From contig VGSF01000053.1 in NCBI GenBank assembly GCA_016875165.1, positions 1 through 32,849 of the forward strand: DNA of 32,849 nt, in the 5' to 3' direction. The notes below the pieces were generated by a model. That model had not been told where the DNA came from. It made no database searches and saw only the letters and a program-made list of their open reading frames with translations. The translations under genes and the position numbers were made by a program. Below are positions 17,333 to 25,202 of the stretch, piece by piece. The stretch comes from Deltaproteobacteria bacterium (lineage in GTDB: Bacteria; Desulfobacterota; SM23-61). The first letter of the stretch is position 1; each line of letters begins with the position of its first letter.

Positions 17333-17749
17333 TCAAAGATCAAAGATGACCCTCCCTTCCCACGTTCCATGGTTTTCTTTTACTTCCACCTGATGGTAAG
17401 TTACGGCTTTGATCTCTGTCTTGAATTCATGGCGGGAGGGATCGAAGGTCTCTCCGTAGGCCACCACTTTAAGGGATTTTTGGTTAAGATGGGCAAATGA
17501 AAACCTCTGGAAAAGGTATCCCTCACTCTCGCAGAGAAACAGAAGCTCGCTCAGGAAGCGAATCAGAAGTTCTTCCCGATCTTCGGCCTCGACTTGGAAA
17601 GTGTAAGAAAGGTTTTCCCGCACATGATCCAGGCCGGTCAGCAAATCAAAAAGGGCATAAGCCGCATTGGCAAAAACTTCCTCGCAGGTCCGGCCAAAAA
17701 CCCGAATGCCTAAGTCGGCAGTATGGTCAAACGTTTCATACCTTTTCAT
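17333..17749 (-). CDS. Archease, RtcB activating partner
   Basis: 138 residues. Small protein that promotes RtcB guanylation and multiple turnover. Family metal site visible in FDHTADLGIRVFG (Asp 8, His 9, Asp 12) and the terminal GRVIFDL; middle section FANAAYALFDLLTG is typical. First gene of the archease-rtcB operon. No clear ribosome site precedes the ATG, though the start fits family alignments. Confidence 0.93.
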   Translation of the reverse strand: MKRYETFDHTADLGIRVFGRTCEEVFANAAYALFDLLTGLDHVRENLSYTFQVEAEDREELLIRFLSELLFLCESEGYLFQRFSFAHLNQKSLKVVAYGETFDPSRHEFKTEIKAVTYHQVEVKENHGTWEGRVIFDL

Positions 17750-17884
17750 CTACATAACCGGAGGAGTTTTTCATTGGATCGAATCCTTGCTTATATTATA
17801 ATCCAACATGGACACATCAAGGTAAGGAATTATGTCCTCTTTAACCCTTGAACCCGTGAATCCTTGGCCCCCGTAGGTAGAGCT
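17750..17884. promoter_or_regulatory. Divergent promoter region
   Basis: Gap between the archease start and the divergent large membrane protein. Both transcripts must begin here or in this vicinity. No confident -35/-10 pair could be assigned. Confidence 0.35.
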
Positions 17885-20305
17885 ATGCTTCCTTTTTCTC
17901 TGCTCCTGGGAATTTTCCTTACGTCCGTTGCTGTCCTTTCGCTGGAAATTTCCCTGACCCGCCTTCTCTCCGTGGCCCAGTGGCACCATTTCGCCTTCAT
18001 GGTTGTGAGCATGGCTCTCCTGGGGTTTGGGGCCAGCGGCTCTTTTCTGGCTTCCTTCCCCTCTCTCCTCAACCGGGAGATCTGGCAGACCCTGCCTTTG
18101 GCCTCCTGGCTTTTCTCTTTCAGTACTCTCACCGCTTACCTCATCAGTAATTTTATCCCCTTTGATATGGCCCGCATTTCCTGGGATCGCTGGCAATTAT
18201 TTTATGTCTTCCTGTATTATCTGGTTTTTTCAGTTCCCTTTTTTTTCGCGGGCCTGGCCATTTCCTCTGCTCTGGCCCGATGGAGCGGCCTTGCCGGTAA
18301 ACTCTATTTTGCCGACCTCTCCGGAGCTGCCCTGGGTTGCCTTCTCGTCCTCGCCCTGTTCAGGATCTTTGGCGGGACGGGAGCCCTTATATTCTCTGCC
18401 CTGCTCGGCGCCCTGGCTTCGCTGGCATTTGGCTGGAAGAGAAAAACGAGTTATCTCCTTTCCTTCTTCCAGTGGACCTGGGTCGGTCTCCTCTTGTTCC
18501 TCTTGTTCTGGCCGCCTTCTATCCTTAGCCTGCGCCTTTCTCCCTATAAAGGATTGAGCGCCGCCCTGCTCTTTCCCGGAGCGCGTTTGTTGGAAACGCG
18601 CTGGAATGCCTTCTCCAGGATTGATGTGCTGGAGAGCCCGGTAGCCCGCACTGCCCCGGGGTTGAGCCTGGAGTATCTGGACCCGCTTCCGCCGCAATTG
18701 GGCCTTACGATGGATGCCGATCGCTTAAGCCCCATAACCCGCTTCCCCGGGAAAGGCCATGAGCAGCAGGCCTTCAGATTTATCGAATTTCTTCCTTCGT
18801 CTTTTCCTTATCAGATCATTACGCCCGGCCGGGTTTTGATCTTTGAGCCGATGGGCGGGCTGGAGGTTTTAAACGCGCTTTACCACGAAGCTAAAGAAAT
18901 CGTGGCCGTGGAGATTAACCCTACGGTGGTCGAGCTTCTTCAGGGAAGTTATCGGGAATATTCCGGAGGAATTTACCTTGGCGAGAAAACCCGGGTGGTC
19001 GTGGGCGATGGGAGGAGCTTTGTGCGGGGTGATCCTCCGCCTTTTGATCTGATCGTCCTTCCTCTGACCGAAAGCATGGCTGCTTCTTCCACCGGGCTCT
19101 CCAGCCTGCACGAGGATTACCGGCTGACCACTGAAGCTTTTAGGGATTATCTGAAAGCCCTCAAGCCGGGGGGAGTCATATTCGTAAACCTTTATCTTCT
19201 CCCCCCGCCCCGGGGAGAACTCCGCCTGGTTTCGCTTGCCAAAGATGCCCTGGAAAAGGAGGGCAAGGAACCAAACCAGCACCTCCTGGCCTTTCGCTCC
19301 TTGGGAACCTTTAACCTCCTGATAACAAAAGATGCGGTGGGGCCTAAAGAAACCGAAGCGCTAAGAGCCTTCTGCCGGAAATTGCGTTTTGACTTAGTCT
19401 ATTACCCTAAGATGAATGAAGAAGAAGCGAATGTCTATAACCGTTTCGCTGTACCTATCTATTATCACGGCGTACAAAGAGTGCTAAAAGAAGGGGAAAA
19501 TTTTTATGCGGTGTACCCCTTCGAGCTCAGTCCCGCCACGGATGATCGGCCGTTTTTCCATCATTATTTCAGATGGGGTCATTTGCCCGAAATCTACCGC
19601 CTGGCCGGAGAAAAGTGGCAAATCCTCGTGGAAGGAGGATACCTGGTTCCGGTTGTTTTTTTCCTGGCTTTTGCGCTAAGTTTCCTTTTCATTGTCCTGC
19701 CGCTTTTTTTGGGCCAACGAAGGGATAAGACTCAAAAAATAAGGGGGGCACAGCAGGCCCCCTGGTTGGCCTACTTCGCCGCCCTGGGCCTTGGTTTCAT
19801 GTTCGTGGAGATTTGCCTTATGCAAAAATTCATCCTTTTCCTCGGCCACCCTGTCTATTCGGTTTCCCTGGTTATTTTTTCCACGCTCATCTTTGCCGGC
19901 ATGGGCAGCCGTATTTCCCTGCGGATTGACCCCGAGGCTTCTATTAGGCTGAAGCAAATCCTCCTCATACTCATAGGATTTTTGATCTTTTATGCTCTAC
20001 TGCTGCCAACGATTCTATTCTTATTTCAAGGAAAACCTCTCCTCTTCCGGCAAGTGGTTACGATAATAGTCATAAGCCCGCTTGGGTTATTGATGGGCAT
20101 GCCGTTTCCCCTGGGTATCCGGTTGATAGGTGGGCGATGGCCAATTGGGGTGCCCTGGGCCTGGTGCGTAAATGGTTGCGCTTCCGTATTAGGTTCTATT
20201 CTTCCGGTAATCATCGCCCTGGCCTTAGGATTTCAGGTGGTTTTTTTCCTGGCCGCCCTTATCTACGGGGTGGGTCTTTTAATTGTTTGGAAATCCCTGA
20301 GATAA
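17885..20305 (+). CDS. Membrane protein with spermidine-synthase-like domain
   Basis: About 806 residues. The N-terminus has roughly six hydrophobic segments (LLLGIFLTSVAVLSLEISLT onwards). A methyltransferase/aminopropyltransferase-type Rossmann domain follows at about 310-500: ILIFEPMGGLEVLNAL, VAVEINPTVVELL, VVVGDGRSFV, PFDLIVLPL, LKPGGVIFVNLYL. The C-terminal third has about six to seven further segments. Similar fused proteins are annotated as spermidine synthase-like transporters; the ligand is unproven and some lack aminopropyltransferase activity. ATG 17885 is preferred over an in-frame TTG 21 bases upstream; neither has a strong ribosome site. The stop codon coincides with the left arm of a palindromic element. 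Confidence 0.75.
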   Translation: MLPFSLLLGIFLTSVAVLSLEISLTRLLSVAQWHHFAFMVVSMALLGFGASGSFLASFPSLLNREIWQTLPLASWLFSFSTLTAYLISNFIPFDMARISWDRWQLFYVFLYYLVFSVPFFFAGLAISSALARWSGLAGKLYFADLSGAALGCLLVLALFRIFGGTGALIFSALLGALASLAFGWKRKTSYLLSFFQWTWVGLLLFLLFWPPSILSLRLSPYKGLSAALLFPGARLLETRWNAFSRIDVLESPVARTAPGLSLEYLDPLPPQLGLTMDADRLSPITRFPGKGHEQQAFRFIEFLPSSFPYQIITPGRVLIFEPMGGLEVLNALYHEAKEIVAVEINPTVVELLQGSYREYSGGIYLGEKTRVVVGDGRSFVRGDPPPFDLIVLPLTESMAASSTGLSSLHEDYRLTTEAFRDYLKALKPGGVIFVNLYLLPPPRGELRLVSLAKDALEKEGKEPNQHLLAFRSLGTFNLLITKDAVGPKETEALRAFCRKLRFDLVYYPKMNEEEANVYNRFAVPIYYHGVQRVLKEGENFYAVYPFELSPATDDRPFFHHYFRWGHLPEIYRLAGEKWQILVEGGYLVPVVFFLAFALSFLFIVLPLFLGQRRDKTQKIRGAQQAPWLAYFAALGLGFMFVEICLMQKFILFLGHPVYSVSLVIFSTLIFAGMGSRISLRIDPEASIRLKQILLILIGFLIFYALLLPTILFLFQGKPLLFRQVVTIIVISPLGLLMGMPFPLGIRLIGGRWPIGVPWAWCVNGCASVLGSILPVIIALALGFQVVFFLAALIYGVGLLIVWKSLR

Positions 20306-20448
20306 TCCCCAAAAATGCGCGAATTCATAAAAACCCTTGTAGCCGCAGGCTTTAGCCTGCGAAAGAAGGAACCCAAAAGGTTTAAAAATATCTTCCCCAA
20401 ACGCGCAACCTAAAGGGTCGCGGCTACAATTTGCGCATTTTTGGGGAT
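20305..20448. repeat. E4 terminal-inverted-repeat element
   Basis: Ends ATCCCCAAAAATGCGC and GCGCATTTTTGGGGAT are a perfect 16-base inverted pair. The core holds a GTAGCCGCAGGCTTTAGCC palindrome and a CGCGGCTAC partner. The left end overlaps the last base of the preceding stop codon, so the element may double as that gene's terminator. Confidence 0.8.
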
Positions 20449-20517
20449 AATTATAGACTATCTACAAGACGAAAAAAACTCACCCGCCTTTACTTTTGAA
20501 TAAAAAATAAGGGGTAA

Positions 20518-20670
20518 CAATTTAGCGTTTTGATCTGCCTCAGGCGGACCAGAAATCCCTTCCGACCTCCCCTGCCTGCCGCAGGCAGGCTTTGGCAAAG
20601 GGAGGAGAGGTTTTTAATTGGGATTCGATAAAAGATTCAGCCTTTTCCCCCTTTGGAAAAGGGAAGGTGT
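20518..20670. repeat. E7 dispersed repeat, copy 2
   Basis: Same orientation as 8531-8690: CAATTTAGCGTTTTGATCTG start, CCTGCCTGCCGCAGGCAGG palindrome, CTTTGGAAAAGGG end. Confidence 0.7.
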
Positions 20671-21064
20671 GAAAAAATTACGAAAAAAGCTCCTGACATA
20701 TCCATAATCTTGCTACCGAGAAGGGCGACTACATTAGCAACATCATCTAATCGGACAGCAGGCCACGAGGGCAGAAAAAGGCTCGCGAGGCTTACAGTCG
20801 GTTTGTCGAAGTGGTTATCAACCACGCAGCACCTCTGGCCATGGCGGCTTAGATGCCTTGACCATTGAAAAAGATAAATTGCCCAAATCGCGGACAGAAT
20901 TTATGAGACCCGGAACTAGGATTTACGCTCCGTCCTCTTAGAATTATCCCCAGGCGCAAGTCGCCAGGCCGTAAAAGAAGAACAAAATTCTCTGCTCACC
21001 GCTCTTGCGCCTGGCGCTCTCGCGACTTTAGGAATTTGCCGATTCTGACTCCTGTTTTCTGTAT
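20671..21064. other. Gap with inverted repeat downstream of the thiolase
   Basis: CCAGGCGCAAG (20950-20960) and CTTGCGCCTGG (21004-21014) are a perfect inverted pair near the thiolase 3' end and may end that transcript. A minus-strand frame at 20637-20825 (VRLDDVANVVALLGS) faintly resembles an SDR C-terminus, but it lacks the rest and is treated as a possible fragment only. Confidence 0.4.
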
Positions 21065-22264
21065 TTACGGTTCTCTCTCAATAATCGTGGCCACGCCCTG
21101 CCCGCCGCCGACGCAGGCGTTGGCCAGGCCATAACGGCCGCCTTTGGCCTTCAGGATGCGGGCCAAAGTACCAACCAGACGAACTCCTGTTGCTCCCAAT
21201 GGGTGTCCGATGGCTAAGCCCCCGCCCATCACATTGATCCGTTCCGGATCGATCCCTAATTCTTTCAGGCAATTCAGGACGACAATGGCAAAGGCTTCGT
21301 TGATCTCCCAGTAATCGATGTCTTTAACCTGCAAACCCGCCTTCTCCAGGGCTTTGCGGCTGGCTGGAACAGGCCCCGCTCCCATGATAGTTGGATCCAC
21401 CCCGGCGAATCCGATGGAACGGATGGTGGCCATGGGCTGGATCCCTTTCTTTTTAGCGGTCTCCCTGGACATGAGGATCATGGAGGTGGCCGCAGCATTC
21501 AGGGGGGAGGAGGTCCCGGCGGTGACAACCCCATCCGGTTTATAGGCCGGTTTCAGGTCTTTCATTCCTTCCATGGTGGTGTCTGCCCGGACAGCCTGGT
21601 CTTTGTCCACAACCATGATCTTCCCGTCGCCTTGCTCGGCTTCGATTGGCAGGATTTCATCCTTAAAGAAGCCCTCTTTCTGGGCCTTGGCTGCCAGCTG
21701 ATGCGACCGGACTCCCCAGCGGTCCATATCTTCCTTGGTAAAGCCGGCCTTAGCAAAAAGTTTCTCCGCGGTAAATCCCATATTCAAGGTGGTCATCATA
21801 TCCCAGTGCTTGTAAGCCGCCTCCGTAAAAAGGCGCATGTTCGGGGAGATCGCCCCTTTCTCGGCCACCGCACCCATGGCCACCCGGGTCATGTGCTCCA
21901 TGCCCCCGATCATCACTATGTCGGCAAAGCCCATGGCGATTTCCATGAAACCGACGTGGATGCCGGCCATGGCCGACCCGCACTGCTGGTCAACGAATTT
22001 TGCGGGAATGGTCTGGGGAAGGTTGGCCAGGAAAATGGGGAACCGGCCCCCGTAACTCCATTGCTCATTCACACCCATGGCCGACCCTACTATAAAATCA
22101 TCGATCTCCTCAGCCTTGATTCCCGTCCTTTTAATTAATTCAGGGAGCAACCTGGCCAGAAGATCATCAGATCTCAATTTGTGGAACCAATCCCGAGCCG
22201 GTTCAGTGGGCCGGGACCGGGATTGGGCAGTTCTTAAATATCCGGCAATGACGACTTCATTCAT
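21065..22264 (-). CDS. Acetyl-CoA acetyltransferase / 3-ketoacyl-CoA thiolase
   Basis: Cytoplasmic thiolase of 399 residues that cleaves 3-ketoacyl-CoA to acetyl-CoA plus a shortened acyl-CoA, or condenses in reverse. Nucleophilic Cys 95 sits in DQQCGSAMAG. The second active-site set is NEAFA, GGGLAIGHPLGATG and CVGGGQG near the C-terminus. Ribosome site AAGGAGG precedes the ATG. Downstream of the AbfD-like gene on the same strand; the 272-base gap holds an E1 element, so co-transcription is likely but not certain. Chain-length preference unknown. Confidence 0.93.
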   Translation of the reverse strand: MNEVVIAGYLRTAQSRSRPTEPARDWFHKLRSDDLLARLLPELIKRTGIKAEEIDDFIVGSAMGVNEQWSYGGRFPIFLANLPQTIPAKFVDQQCGSAMAGIHVGFMEIAMGFADIVMIGGMEHMTRVAMGAVAEKGAISPNMRLFTEAAYKHWDMMTTLNMGFTAEKLFAKAGFTKEDMDRWGVRSHQLAAKAQKEGFFKDEILPIEAEQGDGKIMVVDKDQAVRADTTMEGMKDLKPAYKPDGVVTAGTSSPLNAAATSMILMSRETAKKKGIQPMATIRSIGFAGVDPTIMGAGPVPASRKALEKAGLQVKDIDYWEINEAFAIVVLNCLKELGIDPERINVMGGGLAIGHPLGATGVRLVGTLARILKAKGGRYGLANACVGGGQGVATIIEREP

Positions 22265-22321
22265 CGCTAACCTCCTTGGATGCTGGTTTTATGGTTTTGA
22301 AAATATATCCCCCCCCCAACC

Positions 22322-22486
22322 TTGATGAACTCGTAAAAAGCCCTGTTCTTGTCATTGCGAGGAGTGCCGCATTTGCGGGACGACGAAGCAATCTTGTATT
22401 TTCGGGCATTTATAAAAACGAGATTGCTTCATCCGCCATAGGCGGACTCGCAATGACCCTTTCGCGACTTTTTACGAGATCATCAA
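22322..22486. repeat. E1 terminal-inverted-repeat element, copy C
   Basis: Ends GATGAACTCGTAAAAAGC and GACTTTTTACGAGATCATC. The core is unrelated to copies A/B: it is a GTCATTGCGAGGAGTGCC ... GGACTCGCAATGAC palindrome (about 22350-22456) containing paired GAAGCAATCT and GAGATTGCTTC. Lies between the AbfD-like and thiolase genes. Confidence 0.85.
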
Positions 22487-22536
22487 CCTCGCCCTCTCCC
22501 CATAATGAGAAAAGATTAAGGTGAGGGGGCAAGGGA

Positions 22537-24036
22537 TCATTTTTTCCCTGAAGGTTCTTCGGGATTTTTGGGTCTTTCGGGTATGCCCGCCAGTTTTTTA
22601 ACCATCTTTTTGCATTTTTCAATGTCATATTGCGTGGTGATGGCAATGGCCTCCATGATCGGCGAGCCGCCGCCATGGAAGGCGCCGTAACTATGAATCC
22701 CTCCGGTAGCCGAACAGGCTATATCCCCCACATACCGCCACAACTGCGCCGCATCTTCCGGCGGAATATCCGGATTGCGGGTAATATATTTATACAGAAG
22801 ATCTTTGGTCTCCGGGTTCACAAAGTCCCCTTCATAGGGGAAAGTGGCTGGAATTCCACCGGAGACATCGCAAAGGATCTCCGCCTCCCGGAATACCGCC
22901 TCTCCGGTCAGACAGCGGCCCACGTTGGCATAAATGGAATTGGGAATGAAACTTCCCGGCCCGTAGGACTTAAACCCCACTCCTGGTATGTACACTTCTG
23001 GTTTGCCCAATTCGGAGGCGGTGAAACCGGCAGCATAGCCCAGCTCGGACACCCGAATGATTTCAGCTAACTTGTCGCGCACATGCGAGGCCTTGGCAAT
23101 GCCGTTGTACTCTGCCGCCAGGGCTACTGTCCCGAGCATTAAATCGCCGAGAGCGGGTTTGCATCCGGAATAGCTGTGCCGATGGAAGAGGGCAAAGAGG
23201 AGGGCGCAAACGCCGCCGTGGGTAGTCTCGCCGCAAAGGAAAACCCTTTCCCAGGGAATAAAGGCGTTATCGAAGATCGTATAGGAATCCGTGGACCCGG
23301 GAGTAAAACCCCTCTTGAAGTATTCCCGGCCGCGTAGGTTATGCACCGTTACCACCTGTTTGACCCCTTCCCAGTCTCCGGGGACGGCGAAGGCTACGGC
23401 CCAATCCTTCTCCTCCGGCAAAAGAGCGCGGGTGGGAACCACCAGGATTTCATCGGCCACAGAAGCTTCGGAGTTGTGCACCTTGGAACCCCGCACTACA
23501 ATTCCATCGCTCTTTCTTTCCACCACGCGGACGTACATATCCGGGTCTCTCTGCTGGCTGGGTCGTTTCATGCGGTCGCCCTTGACGTCCGTCTGGGCGC
23601 AGCAGCCCACCAGGTCTTCCTTCTGGAATCTCTCCAGCCACTTTTTAAAATTATTATGATACTCCGTGGCCCCGTTGTTCTGCTTATCGGCCTCGTAAGA
23701 GACGTTATAGATGGCATTGGATCCATCAATCCCCATGCAGCGCTGGATGCAGCCCCCGGCAACCTGGCAGAGCAACCGGGTCATATCCTGTTTCTTATGC
23801 AGGTCCTCCTTGCTGTGATGGATGTGGTTGAAGCGATTGATTTTTTCCCCAGTCAGGTGGGAAGTCGCCGTGCATAAATCCTGATGCTCGGGTTTGGCGC
23901 CATAATCAAAGGTCAACCCAATGGTGTTGATGGTGGGCATCTGCATTTCATCATCCCGGTCGATTTTCTTCCCGTCCACGTAAATGTTCCGCCGCATCTT
24001 GCGCAGGCCTTCGAGATACTGTTGTCTGGTCCTCAT
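22537..24036 (-). CDS. abfD: 4-hydroxybutyryl-CoA dehydratase / vinylacetyl-CoA isomerase-like
   Basis: 499 residues, of the HpaB/AbfD flavoprotein family. It carries the ligand set that marks the dehydratase branch: Cys 96 and Cys 100 in CIQRC, and His 285 and Cys 292 in HRHSYSGC. These match in spacing the [4Fe-4S] ligands of the Clostridium aminobutyricum enzyme (Cys99, Cys103, His292, Cys299). Flavin monooxygenases of the family lack them. The known reaction is the radical dehydration of 4-hydroxybutyryl-CoA to crotonyl-CoA; the substrate here may differ. Oxygen-sensitive, fitting an anaerobe. Start ATG has GGAGGAAG upstream. Neighbours: thiolase downstream, MerR regulator upstream. Confidence 0.85.
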   Translation of the reverse strand: MRTRQQYLEGLRKMRRNIYVDGKKIDRDDEMQMPTINTIGLTFDYGAKPEHQDLCTATSHLTGEKINRFNHIHHSKEDLHKKQDMTRLLCQVAGGCIQRCMGIDGSNAIYNVSYEADKQNNGATEYHNNFKKWLERFQKEDLVGCCAQTDVKGDRMKRPSQQRDPDMYVRVVERKSDGIVVRGSKVHNSEASVADEILVVPTRALLPEEKDWAVAFAVPGDWEGVKQVVTVHNLRGREYFKRGFTPGSTDSYTIFDNAFIPWERVFLCGETTHGGVCALLFALFHRHSYSGCKPALGDLMLGTVALAAEYNGIAKASHVRDKLAEIIRVSELGYAAGFTASELGKPEVYIPGVGFKSYGPGSFIPNSIYANVGRCLTGEAVFREAEILCDVSGGIPATFPYEGDFVNPETKDLLYKYITRNPDIPPEDAAQLWRYVGDIACSATGGIHSYGAFHGGGSPIMEAIAITTQYDIEKCKKMVKKLAGIPERPKNPEEPSGKK

Positions 24037-24147
24037 TTTTCTTCCTCCTTTCTAATTTTTATTCAGATTAACTCATAACGAAAAAACTGTCGTTAAGAAA
24101 TTCAATCCTTGTTTGCCCTTAAGGTATAAGTTATCACATAGCTGCCC

Positions 24148-24906
24148 CTATACATAGCCAACAGGCTTGTTTTTACCCTCTCCTTCCTCTTCAGCCCCTT
24201 TGGCCTCTTCTTCCATCAGCGAGAGGATGCGCTTGTATTCTTCCCGTGATAATTTACGGTAGAGATGATAGAAAAACACGCTCATGATTTCTCTACCCTT
24301 GACAATTCTCTTGGAAAATTCTTCCGGAGTAAGTTTGCCAAGGGCGGCCCCGATGTAGTACTTGTGGGACATGACCACGATTTCCCGGAATAAATCCCGA
24401 TAATGCCTGAGGGCTTCTGGGTCGAATCCATCCCGGACCCCGATGCCGCTCTCATCCATTTCCACAATCAACTTGCCCAGGGTTATGTCATCCTGGGAAT
24501 AAACTTTCTGCTCACCCCGAACTTCCGGGTTAATAATCGCCCATTCCTCCATTTTGCCCAGCCATCTTTTTCCCACGCCTGTTTCTTTTCGGAAAGCCTC
24601 TTCCCCTTCTATTTCATGAGGAAGAAGCTGGTTTACGGGCCGGAAGTATTCGCTCCGCAGGCCAAGGAAAGATTGCCCCTCGGAAGATTTTTTCTGATTC
24701 TTGAGAATATTCTTAATGACTGCCAGCGGGAGAAAATAGCGATCCTGGAGCTCTTTGATCAGACGGATGCGCTCAACATAGCTTTCATTGTAATCGGCTA
24801 TGTTCCTCCCTCTTTTGCGGGGCTTGGGCAGGAGCCCTTCCCGGATGTAATAATGAACGGTCTCCTTGGATATTCGGGTGCGTTCCGAAAGTTCGCGGAT
24901 TTTCAA
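24148..24906 (-). CDS. MerR-family transcriptional regulator
   Basis: 252 residues. N-terminal winged helix-turn-helix: MKIRELSERTRISKETVHYY and IREGLLPKPRKRGRNIADY, then RIRLIKELQ helix, as in MerR DNA-binding domains. The long C-terminal part (about 90-252) is helical and has no recognised effector motif or cysteine sensor. The start is TTG, chosen because it gives the family N-terminus; GGAG lies just upstream. It precedes the AbfD-like gene on the same strand and is divergent from the acyl-CoA ligase, so it probably controls one or both. Ligand unknown, an acyl-CoA being a reasonable guess. Confidence 0.88.
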   Translation of the reverse strand: MKIRELSERTRISKETVHYYIREGLLPKPRKRGRNIADYNESYVERIRLIKELQDRYFLPLAVIKNILKNQKKSSEGQSFLGLRSEYFRPVNQLLPHEIEGEEAFRKETGVGKRWLGKMEEWAIINPEVRGEQKVYSQDDITLGKLIVEMDESGIGVRDGFDPEALRHYRDLFREIVVMSHKYYIGAALGKLTPEEFSKRIVKGREIMSVFFYHLYRKLSREEYKRILSLMEEEAKGAEEEGEGKNKPVGYV

Positions 24907-25044
24907 GAGGTAACTCCAGGTAAAAAAACATGAACGAAAATGAATTACATCCGCCGCCTTTTCTGAATCTCCGGGGACTGTTGCCCACTATTACCGAATA
25001 GAAAAAAGATTGTCAAGGAAAAATTGATACCTTTAAGTTTTTTC

Positions 25045-25074
25045 TTGACTTTTGTGCATAGCATTTAGTAATAC
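25045..25074 (+). promoter_or_regulatory. Candidate promoter for the acyl-CoA ligase
   Basis: TTGACT (25045-25050) and TAATAC (25069-25074) with an 18-base spacer, ahead of the ligase start. MerR regulators act on promoters with long spacers, so this site is a candidate target; no clear dyad was found in the spacer. The ligase then has AAGGAGGAAAC as ribosome site. Confidence 0.45.
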
Positions 25075-25202
25075 TCTTTATCATTTCTCTTCCAATGAAA
25101 GAGAAATAAAGAGGCATGGAATTAAAGGGCGAAGTGAATTGGGTGTTGATTAATATCAACTGTTGGACTTTTATTTTCTGACTAAACCCGGAAGGAGGAA
25201 AC

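Noticed and set aside
20637..20825. SDR-like C-terminal fragment
   Set aside because: Only a few residues look similar; without more of the fold the call is unsupported.
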